A stretch of DNA of 14,997 nt, taken from Caryophanales bacterium UBA6769 (lineage in GTDB: Bacteria; Bacillota; Bacilli; Bacillales; UBA6769). The position numbers were made by a program, and so were the translations under genes. This document shows, piece after piece, positions 6,826-12,690 of the stretch. The stretch is from the NCBI GenBank assembly GCA_002453275.1, contig DKGN01000186.1, forward strand, positions 1 to 14,997, given 5' to 3'. The notes below the pieces were generated by a model. The model was not told where the DNA came from and did not search any database. It saw nothing but the letters and a program-made list of their open reading frames with translations. Within the stretch, counting starts at the first letter, position 1; each line of letters starts with the position of its first letter.

Positions 6826-8913
6826 TTAATTCCCTTTTTTCTGGATATATCTTTCAAATTCCTCACTTGAAAGTGGCTTACTAAATAGAAACCCTTGTCC
6901 CCACTTGCAACCATCTTCATTCAGAACATCGAGCTGCTCAGTCATCTCGATACCTTCTGCAATGACATGAATGCCCAATGTCTCTGCAAGCGTCAATACA
7001 GCCTTCACAATCGCTTTACTCTCTTCATTGCGATGAATGTCACGGACGAACGAAGCATCAATTTTCAACGTATCGACTGGCATATGTTTAATGTAGTTAA
7101 ATGAACTATATCCAGTTCCGAAATCATCAATTGAAATGTGAACACCGTAATCACGGATTTCTCGGAGAAGTTCAGGTGCATCTTCAATATCCGCAAATAC
7201 ACTTTCAGTCACTTCAAGTTCAAGCCACTTCGGATCGAGGCCCGTATCTTCTAGCGTATGTTTAACCTTCCGGACAAAATCTGGATCGGCTAATTGTTTG
7301 ACAGAGATATTAATAGAGAGACGTAAGGGCGGATAACCTTGTTGTTGCCAAGCCTTATTTTGTTCACAGCCCTTCCGAAGAACCCATTCTCCAATTTCAA
7401 CGATTAATCCTGTTTCTTCAGCTAATGGAATGAACTTTAGTGGCGGAATAATCCCTAAATCCGGGTGGCGCCAACGTAACAGTGCTTCCATTCCAATGAC
7501 ATTACCTTCATCAAGATTAACTTTCGGTTGGTAATCAATATATAGTTGCTCAAGCTCAATCGCTTTCCGAAGTTCATTTTCTAATAAAATCAATTCAAAT
7601 GACTTCTCTTCCATCTCTTGATTGAAAATGGCGTGTTCATTTCTTCCTTGCCCTTTAATCGCATACAATGCCGTGTCAGCATTTAATAGCAATTCTTCCG
7701 CTTCTAATCCGTGTTCAGGAAAAAGGGCGATTCCAATCGTACAAGAGAGCGTATATTGTTGACCATTTCCGAGTTCAACTGGTGTCTCAAATCGTTCGCG
7801 GATCTTTTTAGTAAAGGCAGTCACTTCTTCGATGTCCGTTACGTCACTCAACATGATTGCAAATTCATCGCCACCTAATCGTCCAATTAAGCCGTTTGAA
7901 CCGAGTGACTCTTGAAGTTGTTCTGCCGCAATCGTTAAAATATAATCACCTGTATCATGTCCCCACGTATCATTCACCTGTTTAAACCGATCTAGATCAA
8001 GGAACATGACGGCGAGCTTAGACCCTGAACGTTTCGCATGATTCACTTCTTCTCTTAATAACTTCATAAATAATCTTCGATTTGGCAAATTTGTTAATGC
8101 ATCATGATAAGCCAAATGATAGATTTGCGTTTCGGACTTTTTCCGTTCCGTCACATCGCGCATCACAAGGATCATTTGTTCATCGTTTAGTGTCGAATTC
8201 AACCTTGTGTCTAAGTCAATGAACGTATCATCATGCTTGCGCATGCGAAATTCTAGCTCACACGATTCTCCACGCTTAAGCATATGTCGCAAGCGCTCGA
8301 CGTCATCCTCTTCAACCCAATCAAATATTTTACGGGCATGCATCTGTACACGATCGTATTGGAGTGTTTTTTCATGTGAAGGAGAAACATATAAATACGT
8401 ACCATCCCTCGCTACCATAGCAATCAAATCAGTTGAATTTTCCGTAATCAGACGATACATTTCCTCGCTTTTTTTGACTTGGACTTCCATCTCTTTACGC
8501 CCCGTAATATCGTTCCGGATTGAAATATATTGATACGGCTTTCCGTGTTCATTTAAAAATGGAATAATCGTCGTATCTACCCAGTAAAAAGAGCCGTCTT
8601 TTGCACGGTTGCGAATTTCTCCTCGCCATACATTACCAGTACCAATCGTTTTCCACATATCTTTAAAAAATTCACGAGAATGATAGCCCGAATTTAACAG
8701 TCGATGATTTTGATCGAGTAATTCGTCTCGGTCGTACTGAGAAATCTCACAAAATTTATCATTAGCATATAAAATCTTACCCTTTTCATTCGTAATCGCA
8801 ACAATCGATGATTGATCTAACGCATATTTAATATCTGCTAACTCTTTTAGAACGCTGTCCAATTGCTCGTGATTTTCAACTAGTTGTAAGTAGCCTTCTC
8901 TCATGTTCTCCAT
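6826..8913 (-). CDS. PAS-PAS-GGDEF-EAL cyclic-di-GMP signalling protein
   Basis: This 695-residue protein is predicted to make and/or degrade cyclic di-GMP in response to a signal sensed by its PAS domains. Seen in order: a short helical N terminus, PAS 1 at about 30-140, PAS 2 at about 150-258, a GGDEF domain with intact GGDEF at 347-351, and an EAL domain. The EAL domain has EAL at 476-478, N535 in NIS, E567 in the LEVTE stretch, the DDFGTGYSS loop at 596-604, K617 and E653. The usual RxxD inhibitory site five residues before GGDEF is absent (GSNG instead). No transmembrane segment or signal peptide is evident, so it is cytoplasmic. The ATG at 8913 has AGGAG 5 nt upstream and a promoter at 8935-8962. 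It is a single-gene unit with its own terminator. Which activity dominates cannot be told from sequence. Confidence 0.93.
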   Translation of the reverse strand: MENMREGYLQLVENHEQLDSVLKELADIKYALDQSSIVAITNEKGKILYANDKFCEISQYDRDELLDQNHRLLNSGYHSREFFKDMWKTIGTGNVWRGEIRNRAKDGSFYWVDTTIIPFLNEHGKPYQYISIRNDITGRKEMEVQVKKSEEMYRLITENSTDLIAMVARDGTYLYVSPSHEKTLQYDRVQMHARKIFDWVEEDDVERLRHMLKRGESCELEFRMRKHDDTFIDLDTRLNSTLNDEQMILVMRDVTERKKSETQIYHLAYHDALTNLPNRRLFMKLLREEVNHAKRSGSKLAVMFLDLDRFKQVNDTWGHDTGDYILTIAAEQLQESLGSNGLIGRLGGDEFAIMLSDVTDIEEVTAFTKKIRERFETPVELGNGQQYTLSCTIGIALFPEHGLEAEELLLNADTALYAIKGQGRNEHAIFNQEMEEKSFELILLENELRKAIELEQLYIDYQPKVNLDEGNVIGMEALLRWRHPDLGIIPPLKFIPLAEETGLIVEIGEWVLRKGCEQNKAWQQQGYPPLRLSINISVKQLADPDFVRKVKHTLEDTGLDPKWLELEVTESVFADIEDAPELLREIRDYGVHISIDDFGTGYSSFNYIKHMPVDTLKIDASFVRDIHRNEESKAIVKAVLTLAETLGIHVIAEGIEMTEQLDVLNEDGCKWGQGFLFSKPLSSEEFERYIQKKGN

Positions 8914-8934
8914 GTTTTCTCCTAACCGTTACAT

Positions 8935-8962
8935 TTTATAAGCAACTAGCATATTCTGTGAA
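8935..8962 (-). promoter_or_regulatory. Candidate sigma-A promoter of the GGDEF-EAL gene
   Basis: On the minus strand there is TTCACA (8957-8962; 5 of 6 to TTGACA), a 16-bp spacer and TATAAA (8935-8940; 5 of 6 to TATAAT). The predicted start near 8928 leaves a very short leader before the ATG at 8913. Confidence 0.58.
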
Positions 8963-9066
8963 AGCCGACCAAAATGTGCTAGATGAACGTCATGTAGTTT
9001 TAACCGCCTGGGTCGTAAGTATGTGTATACACCTATATTTTACCAATTCATAACGGTTCTGTCTAT

Positions 9067-9561
9067 TCATTTCAATTGGAACATTCGATAGATCGTGAGA
9101 CTAATCGTTGCAAGAATGAGTACGAGAAGTAATGGTGTTACCCAAGAGCCAATCCCCGTCTTCTCATAAGCTTGTAGAATCGTATCCAAATGTAGCAAGG
9201 TAAGCATTATCGCGAGTTCAAAGTTAACTAAAATGAGCATTCTTCTCGATTCCAAATAAAGTCTCGCTGCATTTTCTTTTGTTACTTTCACTGGATAGTT
9301 GAACATATGTGGGGCTTTGCCTAGAAAAAATGTCACCTTCACGACAAAAAAGCCGATAATCGGCATAATTAAAATACTCCCTTTTCCACCCCACCGATCG
9401 GGTTCACCGTAAAAGTTAAAATGAACGGGAATTTTGTCTGGCAGTTCACTCCAAGCATAAATGGATAGAAACAACATAAGACCAACGAGGACAAATGAAG
9501 TCACTTCTAAACTTTTCTCAAATGTTGTTTTGCGGATTTTTAAGATGGGACGCTCCCCCAA
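9067..9561 (-). CDS. DUF1648-domain membrane protein
   Basis: This is a membrane protein of about 164 residues with no assigned function. Seen: a first transmembrane helix at about 18-38, directly followed by the DUF1648 signature (LPDKIPVHFN then GEPDRWGGKGS). Three further hydrophobic segments give about four helices in all. DUF1648 modules occur in SdpI-type immunity proteins of Bacillus and in many small uncharacterised membrane proteins. This one is shorter than SdpI and has only this domain, so an immunity role is just a possibility. There is no ATG start. TTG at 9561 is chosen because GGGGGGAG lies 6 nt upstream. A TTG at 9579 would add six residues but has no site. It follows mscL by 38 bp and may be co-transcribed with it. 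Confidence 0.8.
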   Translation of the reverse strand: MGERPILKIRKTTFEKSLEVTSFVLVGLMLFLSIYAWSELPDKIPVHFNFYGEPDRWGGKGSILIMPIIGFFVVKVTFFLGKAPHMFNYPVKVTKENAARLYLESRRMLILVNFELAIMLTLLHLDTILQAYEKTGIGSWVTPLLLVLILATISLTIYRMFQLK

Positions 9562-9599
9562 TGCAAACTCCCCCCTCAAAAAACTCTCTGAAAAGATTT

Positions 9600-9968
9600 T
9601 TATTTCTTTAACAAATCGCGAATTTCTTTCAGCAGTTCTGTCTGTTCATCAACTTCTTCTATTTCTTCAACTTCCTCGTGTTTTTTCCTTAACGATTGAA
9701 ACAAACGTACGAACATAAAGATCGAAAAAGCAATAATAAAGAAATCAACAATTTGTTGGATGAACATACCGTAGTTCACTTGAGCTTCACCGATTGTAAT
9801 CGATAGACTTGCAAAACTAATCCCACCGAGTAACAAGCCAACCGTTGGCATGATAAGATCGTCAACGAGTGAAGAGACAATATTACTAAATGCTGTACCA
9901 ATGACGACAGCAACAGCAAGATCAAGTACATTTCCTTGTGATGCAAACTTCTTAAAATCCTCCCACAT
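9600..9968 (-). CDS. mscL: Large-conductance mechanosensitive channel MscL
   Basis: This pentameric membrane channel opens under extreme membrane tension to release solutes during hypo-osmotic shock. The product is 122 residues. Seen: an amphipathic N-terminal helix (MWEDFKKFASQGNVLDLAVAV), TM1 at about 15-44 containing the pore-lining GTAF, a short extracellular loop, TM2 at about 68-92 starting from the FIQQIVDFFIIAF motif, and a charged C-terminal helical bundle segment (Glu-rich linker then LLKEIRDLLKK). The length is slightly below the usual 130 or so. The ATG at 9968 has GAAGAAGG close upstream. A TTG at 9998 would extend it without support. The gene lies directly downstream of the duplicated terminator copy, with an AT-rich palindrome about 90 bp before its start. 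Confidence 0.95.
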   Translation of the reverse strand: MWEDFKKFASQGNVLDLAVAVVIGTAFSNIVSSLVDDLIMPTVGLLLGGISFASLSITIGEAQVNYGMFIQQIVDFFIIAFSIFMFVRLFQSLRKKHEEVEEIEEVDEQTELLKEIRDLLKK

Positions 9969-10057
9969 AACCTTCTTCCCCCTCTTCAATATGAACAAAC
10001 AATCTCTTATAGTCTACAATAACATGATTTTGATATAAAACATTTCTTATTAAACTT

Positions 10058-10077
10058 TTAATCAAACGTTTAATTAA
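10058..10077. promoter_or_regulatory. 20-bp AT-rich palindrome, candidate repressor operator upstream of mscL
   Basis: TTAATCAAACGTTTAATTAA is symmetric at 18 of 20 positions around the core AAACGTTT, a shape common for TetR-family operators. It ends exactly where the left copy of the 124-bp repeat begins. The cognate regulator, if any, is not encoded in the window. Confidence 0.4.
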
Positions 10078-10081
10078 ACAT

Positions 10082-10120
10082 AAAAAAAACAGTGTACATG
10101 CTACTTCACACGTACACTGT
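10082..10120 (-). terminator. Intrinsic terminator, duplicated copy (left)
   Basis: There are perfect 9-bp arms, ACAGTGTAC (10089-10097) and GTACACTGT (10112-10120), followed on the minus strand by eight T residues. It now ends transcripts leaving the 81-aa gene and insulates mscL. Confidence 0.88.
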
Positions 10121-10128
10121 CTCAATAA

Positions 10129-10201
10129 TTATGCTTGTTTTTGTTCGCCATCTGTGAACGTTAAAATGAGGAAAAGGAAAAAGCTAATGAGCAAAATTGT
10201 T
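10129..10201 (-). pseudogene. 3' remnant of the oxidase-like membrane protein gene
   Basis: This segment codes for the last 24 residues (ILLISFF to GEQKQA) and stop codon of the gene at 12292-12690, with no nucleotide difference in the coding part. There is no start codon, promoter or upstream coding sequence, because homology ends at 10202. It is a truncated duplicate, not a gene. Its perfect identity suggests a recent event or ongoing gene conversion. Confidence 0.93.
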
Positions 10202-10218
10202 AAATTAATAATTGCATT

Positions 10219-10464
10219 TTATCTCCCGTTGGCTCTTTGTTCTCGCTGTATTTGTTTTCCTTCATACGCTCTTTTAACAGAAGGATCGACATCTCTAGCA
10301 TAGGTTTTCCCTCCTTGATTCGGGGAAGCTCGGTAACCATTCGCTTCTGTCGCCCCACCATCACGAATTGTTTTGATTGCGTAGGCAGGTTCATTGACAA
10401 ACAAAAAAACAACCATTCCAAGCAGAATTGTTGTAAAAAAACTAATTTTATTTAACGATTTCAA
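10219..10464 (-). CDS. Small secreted protein of unknown function
   Basis: This 81-residue precursor was not recognised. Seen: an N terminus with two lysines, a hydrophobic core (FFTTILLGMVVFLFV) and a signal-peptidase site after AYA at residue 29. That would release a 52-residue polar mature protein rich in Gly, Arg, Lys, Glu and Asn and without cysteine. It starts at TTG (10464), supported by AAAGGAG 9 nt upstream. An overlapping 73-aa reading frame in another phase lacks these features. The upstream neighbour is the 255-aa surface protein, separated by a strong terminator, so expression is by read-through or an unseen promoter. Its stop codon lies 18 bp from the duplicated repeat. Possible roles (peptide signal, bacteriocin-like, wall protein) cannot be separated from sequence. 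Confidence 0.7.
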   Translation of the reverse strand: MKSLNKISFFTTILLGMVVFLFVNEPAYAIKTIRDGGATEANGYRASPNQGGKTYARDVDPSVKRAYEGKQIQREQRANGR

Positions 10465-10511
10465 TTTGTTTAACTCCTTTCGTAGACATTTCTTTTATAA
10501 AAACACCAACA

Positions 10512-10543
10512 AAAAGGACTAACCATTTTTGGTTAGTCCTTTT
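10512..10543 (-). terminator. Intrinsic terminator after the 255-aa surface protein gene
   Basis: A perfect 14-bp stem, 10512-10525 with 10530-10543, closes a 4-nt loop and has a T-tract on the minus strand. It begins a few bases after the stop codon at 10550. The symmetric T-tracts would allow it to act in both directions. Confidence 0.9.
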
Positions 10544-10549
10544 GCGTAT

Positions 10550-11317
10550 TTATTTTACTTTTTTTTGATATGCGTAGTAAAATCCTCCACCACCCATAGC
10601 GAGCAAGATAAGAATGCTAACCCACCATGACTTTGGTGATTTCTTCTTTTGCTTATCTACACCATCTTCCTTTTTACTATCTAATGCCACCGCCTCCATT
10701 TTCTCACCTTCTTTTTCAAGTACTTTCTCTTTTTGTTTTTCTTCATCTTTCTTCTTGTTCACTTCTTCTTTTTTCTTTTCATCGGATTTTTTTACACTAG
10801 ACTTGTTTTCATTCTTTGGTTTTGGTGAAGAAGCTGAAGATGACTTTTGTGCTGTTGATTTATTTGTATTGCTTACTGACTTACTCGTTGACTTAGCTGA
10901 ATTACTTGAACTTGAACTACTTGCTTTCGGTTGTGACTTAGTAGGCTTAGTTGGGTTCGACTTTGGTGGTGTCGGCTTTTGTGGTGCAGGCTTTGGCTCT
11001 TTCTTCTTTGCGATTGTTGTTACTTTAAGATTATAATAGCCCTCTCCTGGAATAGAAACTCTTACAACAGACCCATTGGATACAACATCTGTCACTAAGC
11101 CAAAAATCATAAATTCCGAACCATAATCTCCATAAATAAAATCTCTACACTTTCCGGTTGCAACTGCAAAAGCATTACCTGTATGCTTATTCGCATCAAT
11201 TGTAATTGAACACGTTCCTTTAACATTTCTTGCTTGTACTGACCCGCCCATTGACAGCAAGCCTAACAATAAAGTAAACATGATTATACTTGTTAATGTT
11301 TTTTTAATCATTTTCAT
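10550..11317 (-). CDS. Exported, C-terminally membrane-anchored protein with a Lys/Ser/Pro-rich stalk
   Basis: This 255-residue protein was not recognised. Seen in order: a signal peptide ending in VQA at 29, a small domain at about 30-103 with only two cysteines (C36 and C57, a possible disulfide), and a Pro/Lys-rich stretch at 104-130. A Ser/Lys/Asn low-complexity stalk (131-180), a highly charged Lys/Glu segment (181-228), one transmembrane helix (231-249) and a short basic tail follow. There is no LPXTG motif, so sortase anchoring is not indicated. The design is a globular head held off the membrane by a wall-spanning stalk. The ATG at 11317 has AGAGGG just upstream. It overlaps the preceding small gene by 14 bp, so they are translationally coupled, and a strong terminator follows. 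Function is unknown. Confidence 0.82.
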   Translation of the reverse strand: MKMIKKTLTSIIMFTLLLGLLSMGGSVQARNVKGTCSITIDANKHTGNAFAVATGKCRDFIYGDYGSEFMIFGLVTDVVSNGSVVRVSIPGEGYYNLKVTTIAKKKEPKPAPQKPTPPKSNPTKPTKSQPKASSSSSSNSAKSTSKSVSNTNKSTAQKSSSASSPKPKNENKSSVKKSDEKKKEEVNKKKDEEKQKEKVLEKEGEKMEAVALDSKKEDGVDKQKKKSPKSWWVSILILLAMGGGGFYYAYQKKVK

Positions 11318-11525
11318 TTACACCCTCTTTCAATTTATCCGTATCTACAACAACATAAGTTGTTGCTCTCTTGTATATCAGTAAGAAATTATATAATGCC
11401 ACGATTATGCCAATAGCTACATGAAGCGTAACTTGTGTTTGGTTAAGATAAGTCGATAATTCCTTAAACAGCATAAAAGGTAATGAAATGATGATAAGGA
11501 GTAGACAGCATGATTGACCTTTCAA
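11304..11525 (-). CDS. Small membrane protein with a disturbed start (possible frameshift)
   Basis: This 73-residue frame was not recognised. It has two hydrophobic segments (about residues 6-20 and 33-51) and a polar tail. It opens only at TTG (11525), 19 nt after a strong AGGAGG. That AGGAGG instead fits an ATG at 11533-11535, which lies in a different frame and ends after 23 codons. Removing one T from the GTGTTTG at 11523-11529 would join that ATG to this frame and give MNVLKGQSCCLLL, a natural N terminus for a protein of about 76 aa. Either a one-base insertion has damaged the gene, or the TTG is used weakly, or translation shifts frame. It is coupled to the 255-aa gene by a 14-bp overlap and follows the 119-aa gene closely. 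Confidence 0.55.
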   Translation of the reverse strand: MKGQSCCLLLIIISLPFMLFKELSTYLNQTQVTLHVAIGIIVALYNFLLIYKRATTYVVVDTDKLKEGVNEND

Positions 11526-11541
11526 ACACGTTCATTTCAAC

Positions 11542-11901
11542 CTACCTCCTATGCCTTCCAAATACATTTTGAATCGTTTTGTTATAGCTAATTGTGGCAA
11601 CAAATGCCACAAAAAGAGCGAATGGTCTAACGAATATACCTAGAAACAACAACAACATAAGTGGAGCTTCAATCATGACGAACGGGATTGCAGTTCGTGG
11701 TGAAATGTAAAATAATCCGAAGCTTCCGAATAATGCAACTAAAAATATGGACAAAAGCAATGACTTCTCCTGTGGTATCTCACCTGTTTCTTCATACTTT
11801 TTAATAATCATCTTTTCATTAAAAAGATCAAACCCACGCCTTAGCCCATATCCTACTAAAAAACCGAACAAACCATGATTAACTACTTGACGAGTACTCA
11901 T
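11542..11901 (-). CDS. Membrane protein of unknown function (119 aa)
   Basis: This is the first gene of the cassette operon and was not recognised. Seen: a short amphipathic N terminus with GLFGFLVGYGLRRG, then a charged region (KKYEETGEIPQEK) and three hydrophobic segments at about 48-66, 71-88 and 90-106. It ends in a basic tail (GRHRR). No cysteine or catalytic motif is present. The ATG at 11901 is preceded by AAAGGGG at a somewhat long spacing of 10 nt. The last codons overlap the ribosome binding site of the next gene, so co-translation is likely. The charged loop between hydrophobic parts could resemble a small transporter or accessory subunit, but no family can be named. Confidence 0.7.
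   Translation of the reverse strand: MSTRQVVNHGLFGFLVGYGLRRGFDLFNEKMIIKKYEETGEIPQEKSLLLSIFLVALFGSFGLFYISPRTAIPFVMIEAPLMLLLFLGIFVRPFALFVAFVATISYNKTIQNVFGRHRR
11545..11550 (-). promoter_or_regulatory. AGGAGG ribosome binding site that points to an out-of-frame ATG
   Basis: On the minus strand AGGAGG overlaps the end of the 119-aa gene and lies 9 nt before ATG at 11535. It decides that the original start of the next gene was probably at 11535 and not the TTG at 11525. Confidence 0.7.
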
Positions 11902-12240
11902 TACAAATCATCCCCTTTCTGAAGTAGTAAGAGAAAGCTTTGGAAATCCAATCTCATTTTTGTTTGGATGATAAAAAAGTGAGTGAGCTACCAGTCATCC
12001 ACTTCTAATGAATAAGTAAATTAGTATTGATTCCTTTTAACTACCTTTCGACAAAATCAGACTAATTTCCTTCTAAATTTTTTATAATAGACTTGCGTTC
12101 TTGTAGTCATCGTAAAAACCTAAACTTAAAAGCTTTCACTTCTTCTTTCCTTATAATAAAAGAGAAAAGCACGTCCCCTTTTTTCAAGGAACGTGCAAGC
12201 TTAAATTTTTCTAGCTGACTGGACTTTAAGTTAATTTACT
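11902..12240. other. Non-coding leader and junction region upstream of the cassette genes
   Basis: No open frame of note is present on either strand. It holds a minus-strand terminator hairpin at 12169-12196, a weak promoter candidate (ATGACT at 12105-12110, 18-bp spacer, TATAAA at 12081-12086), and a TGTCGAA heptamer (12047-12053, minus strand) that matches the Spo0A box core. If the promoter is right, the leader of the 119-aa gene is about 175 nt. The right repeat copy begins at 12241. Confidence 0.5.
12169..12196 (-). terminator. Orphan intrinsic terminator at the right junction of the cassette
   Basis: 11-bp arms, 12169-12179 and 12186-12196, enclose a 6-nt loop and are followed on the minus strand by TTTTCTCTTTT. 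Two positions pair only as G-U in minus-strand RNA and would be C-A mismatches on the plus strand, which fixes its direction. No gene lies between it and the terminator 45 bp upstream. Confidence 0.72.
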
Positions 12241-12364
12241 ACATAAAAAAAACAGCGTACATGCTACTTCACACGTACACTGTCTCAATAATTATGCTTG
12301 TTTTTGTTCGCCATCTGTGAACGTTAAAATGAGGAAAAGGAAAAAGCTAATGAGCAAAATTGTT
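12241..12364. repeat. 124-bp direct repeat, right copy (in the intact gene)
   Basis: Matches 10078-10201 with one mismatch at 12256. It covers the 3' end of the intact oxidase-like gene and its terminator. Homology upstream of 12241 breaks off at once. Confidence 0.97.
12245..12283 (-). terminator. Intrinsic terminator of the exporter/oxidase-like unit (right copy)
   Basis: 9-bp arms, 12252-12260 and 12275-12283, are followed by eight T residues on the minus strand. The single difference from the left copy turns one A-U into a G-U pair in minus-strand RNA, so the hairpin is kept. Confidence 0.87.
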
Positions 12365-12690
12365 CCGCCGACGATGTAAAAAATTAAGTTAAACGTTTTT
12401 GGTAATCCGAATGGTTGCAGGAATTGAAACCACATTCCGATCGTCAAGCCAATCGAACCGATAATCGCTGACCATACGTGAAGCTTTGCAAGTGCACTTA
12501 CTTTATGGTAAAACACCTTGTAATAAACAGCCCATGCAAACAAACTGAGCCAGCCGACGACTAAAATGTGAGCGTGGACTGGGCGAAAGGCAAATGAGCC
12601 TGCTCCAGCCATATGGGCTCCTAAAAATGCTCCAATTGCACCGAATATAGCCGAAAACCTAAGTAACGTCTGACTGTAATTGTTTTTCAT
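12292..12690 (-). CDS. Four-helix membrane protein resembling a fragment of haem-copper oxidase subunit I
   Basis: This is a 132-residue membrane protein with four hydrophobic segments at about 9-30, 38-58, 70-90 and 100-124. Seen: histidines H26, H39 and H41 near helix ends, with VHAHILVVGWLSLF resembling the haem-ligand helix of haem-copper oxidase or NO-reductase subunit I, plus H62 and H71. Full subunit I has twelve helices, so this is at most a stand-alone third of it and lacks the full copper-site set. Haem or metal binding is a guess. The ATG at 12690 has AAGGAGAG well placed. It overlaps the end of the exporter gene by 32 bp, so translation is coupled. Its last 24 codons are duplicated at 10129-10201. 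Confidence 0.72.
   Translation of the reverse strand: MKNNYSQTLLRFSAIFGAIGAFLGAHMAGAGSFAFRPVHAHILVVGWLSLFAWAVYYKVFYHKVSALAKLHVWSAIIGSIGLTIGMWFQFLQPFGLPKTFNLIFYIVGGTILLISFFLFLILTFTDGEQKQA

Larger units (their letters stand above)
10078..10201. repeat. 124-bp direct repeat, left copy
   Basis: Identical to 12241-12364 except for T at 10093 against C at 12256. The content is a terminator plus the last 24 codons of the oxidase-like gene. Similarity stops abruptly at 10202. The two copies bound a 2039-bp segment (2163 bp including one copy). Confidence 0.97.

Noticed and set aside
9067..9579. SdpI-type immunity protein
   Set aside because: The DUF1648 motif is present, but the rest of SdpI is missing and no toxin gene is nearby, so only the domain name is used.
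10200..10421. 73-aa minus-strand frame overlapping the small secreted protein
   Set aside because: It has no ribosome binding site or signal peptide. The overlapping 81-aa frame has both.
10614..11036. 140-aa plus-strand Phe/Ser-rich frame
   Set aside because: It is the antisense of the Lys/Ser/Glu-rich stalk of the surface protein.
10550..11317. Sortase-anchored surface protein
   Set aside because: The C-terminal layout resembles one (stalk, hydrophobic segment, basic tail) but no LPXTG-like motif precedes the membrane segment.
12047..12053. Spo0A box (TGTCGAA) controlling the cassette
   Set aside because: A single 7-bp match in AT-rich DNA, placed downstream of a weak promoter candidate, is not enough to claim regulation.
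10078..12364. Insertion sequence or phage att sites
   Set aside because: No transposase, integrase or terminal inverted repeats lie between the copies, and 124 bp is far longer than normal target-site duplications. A recombination-based origin fits better.
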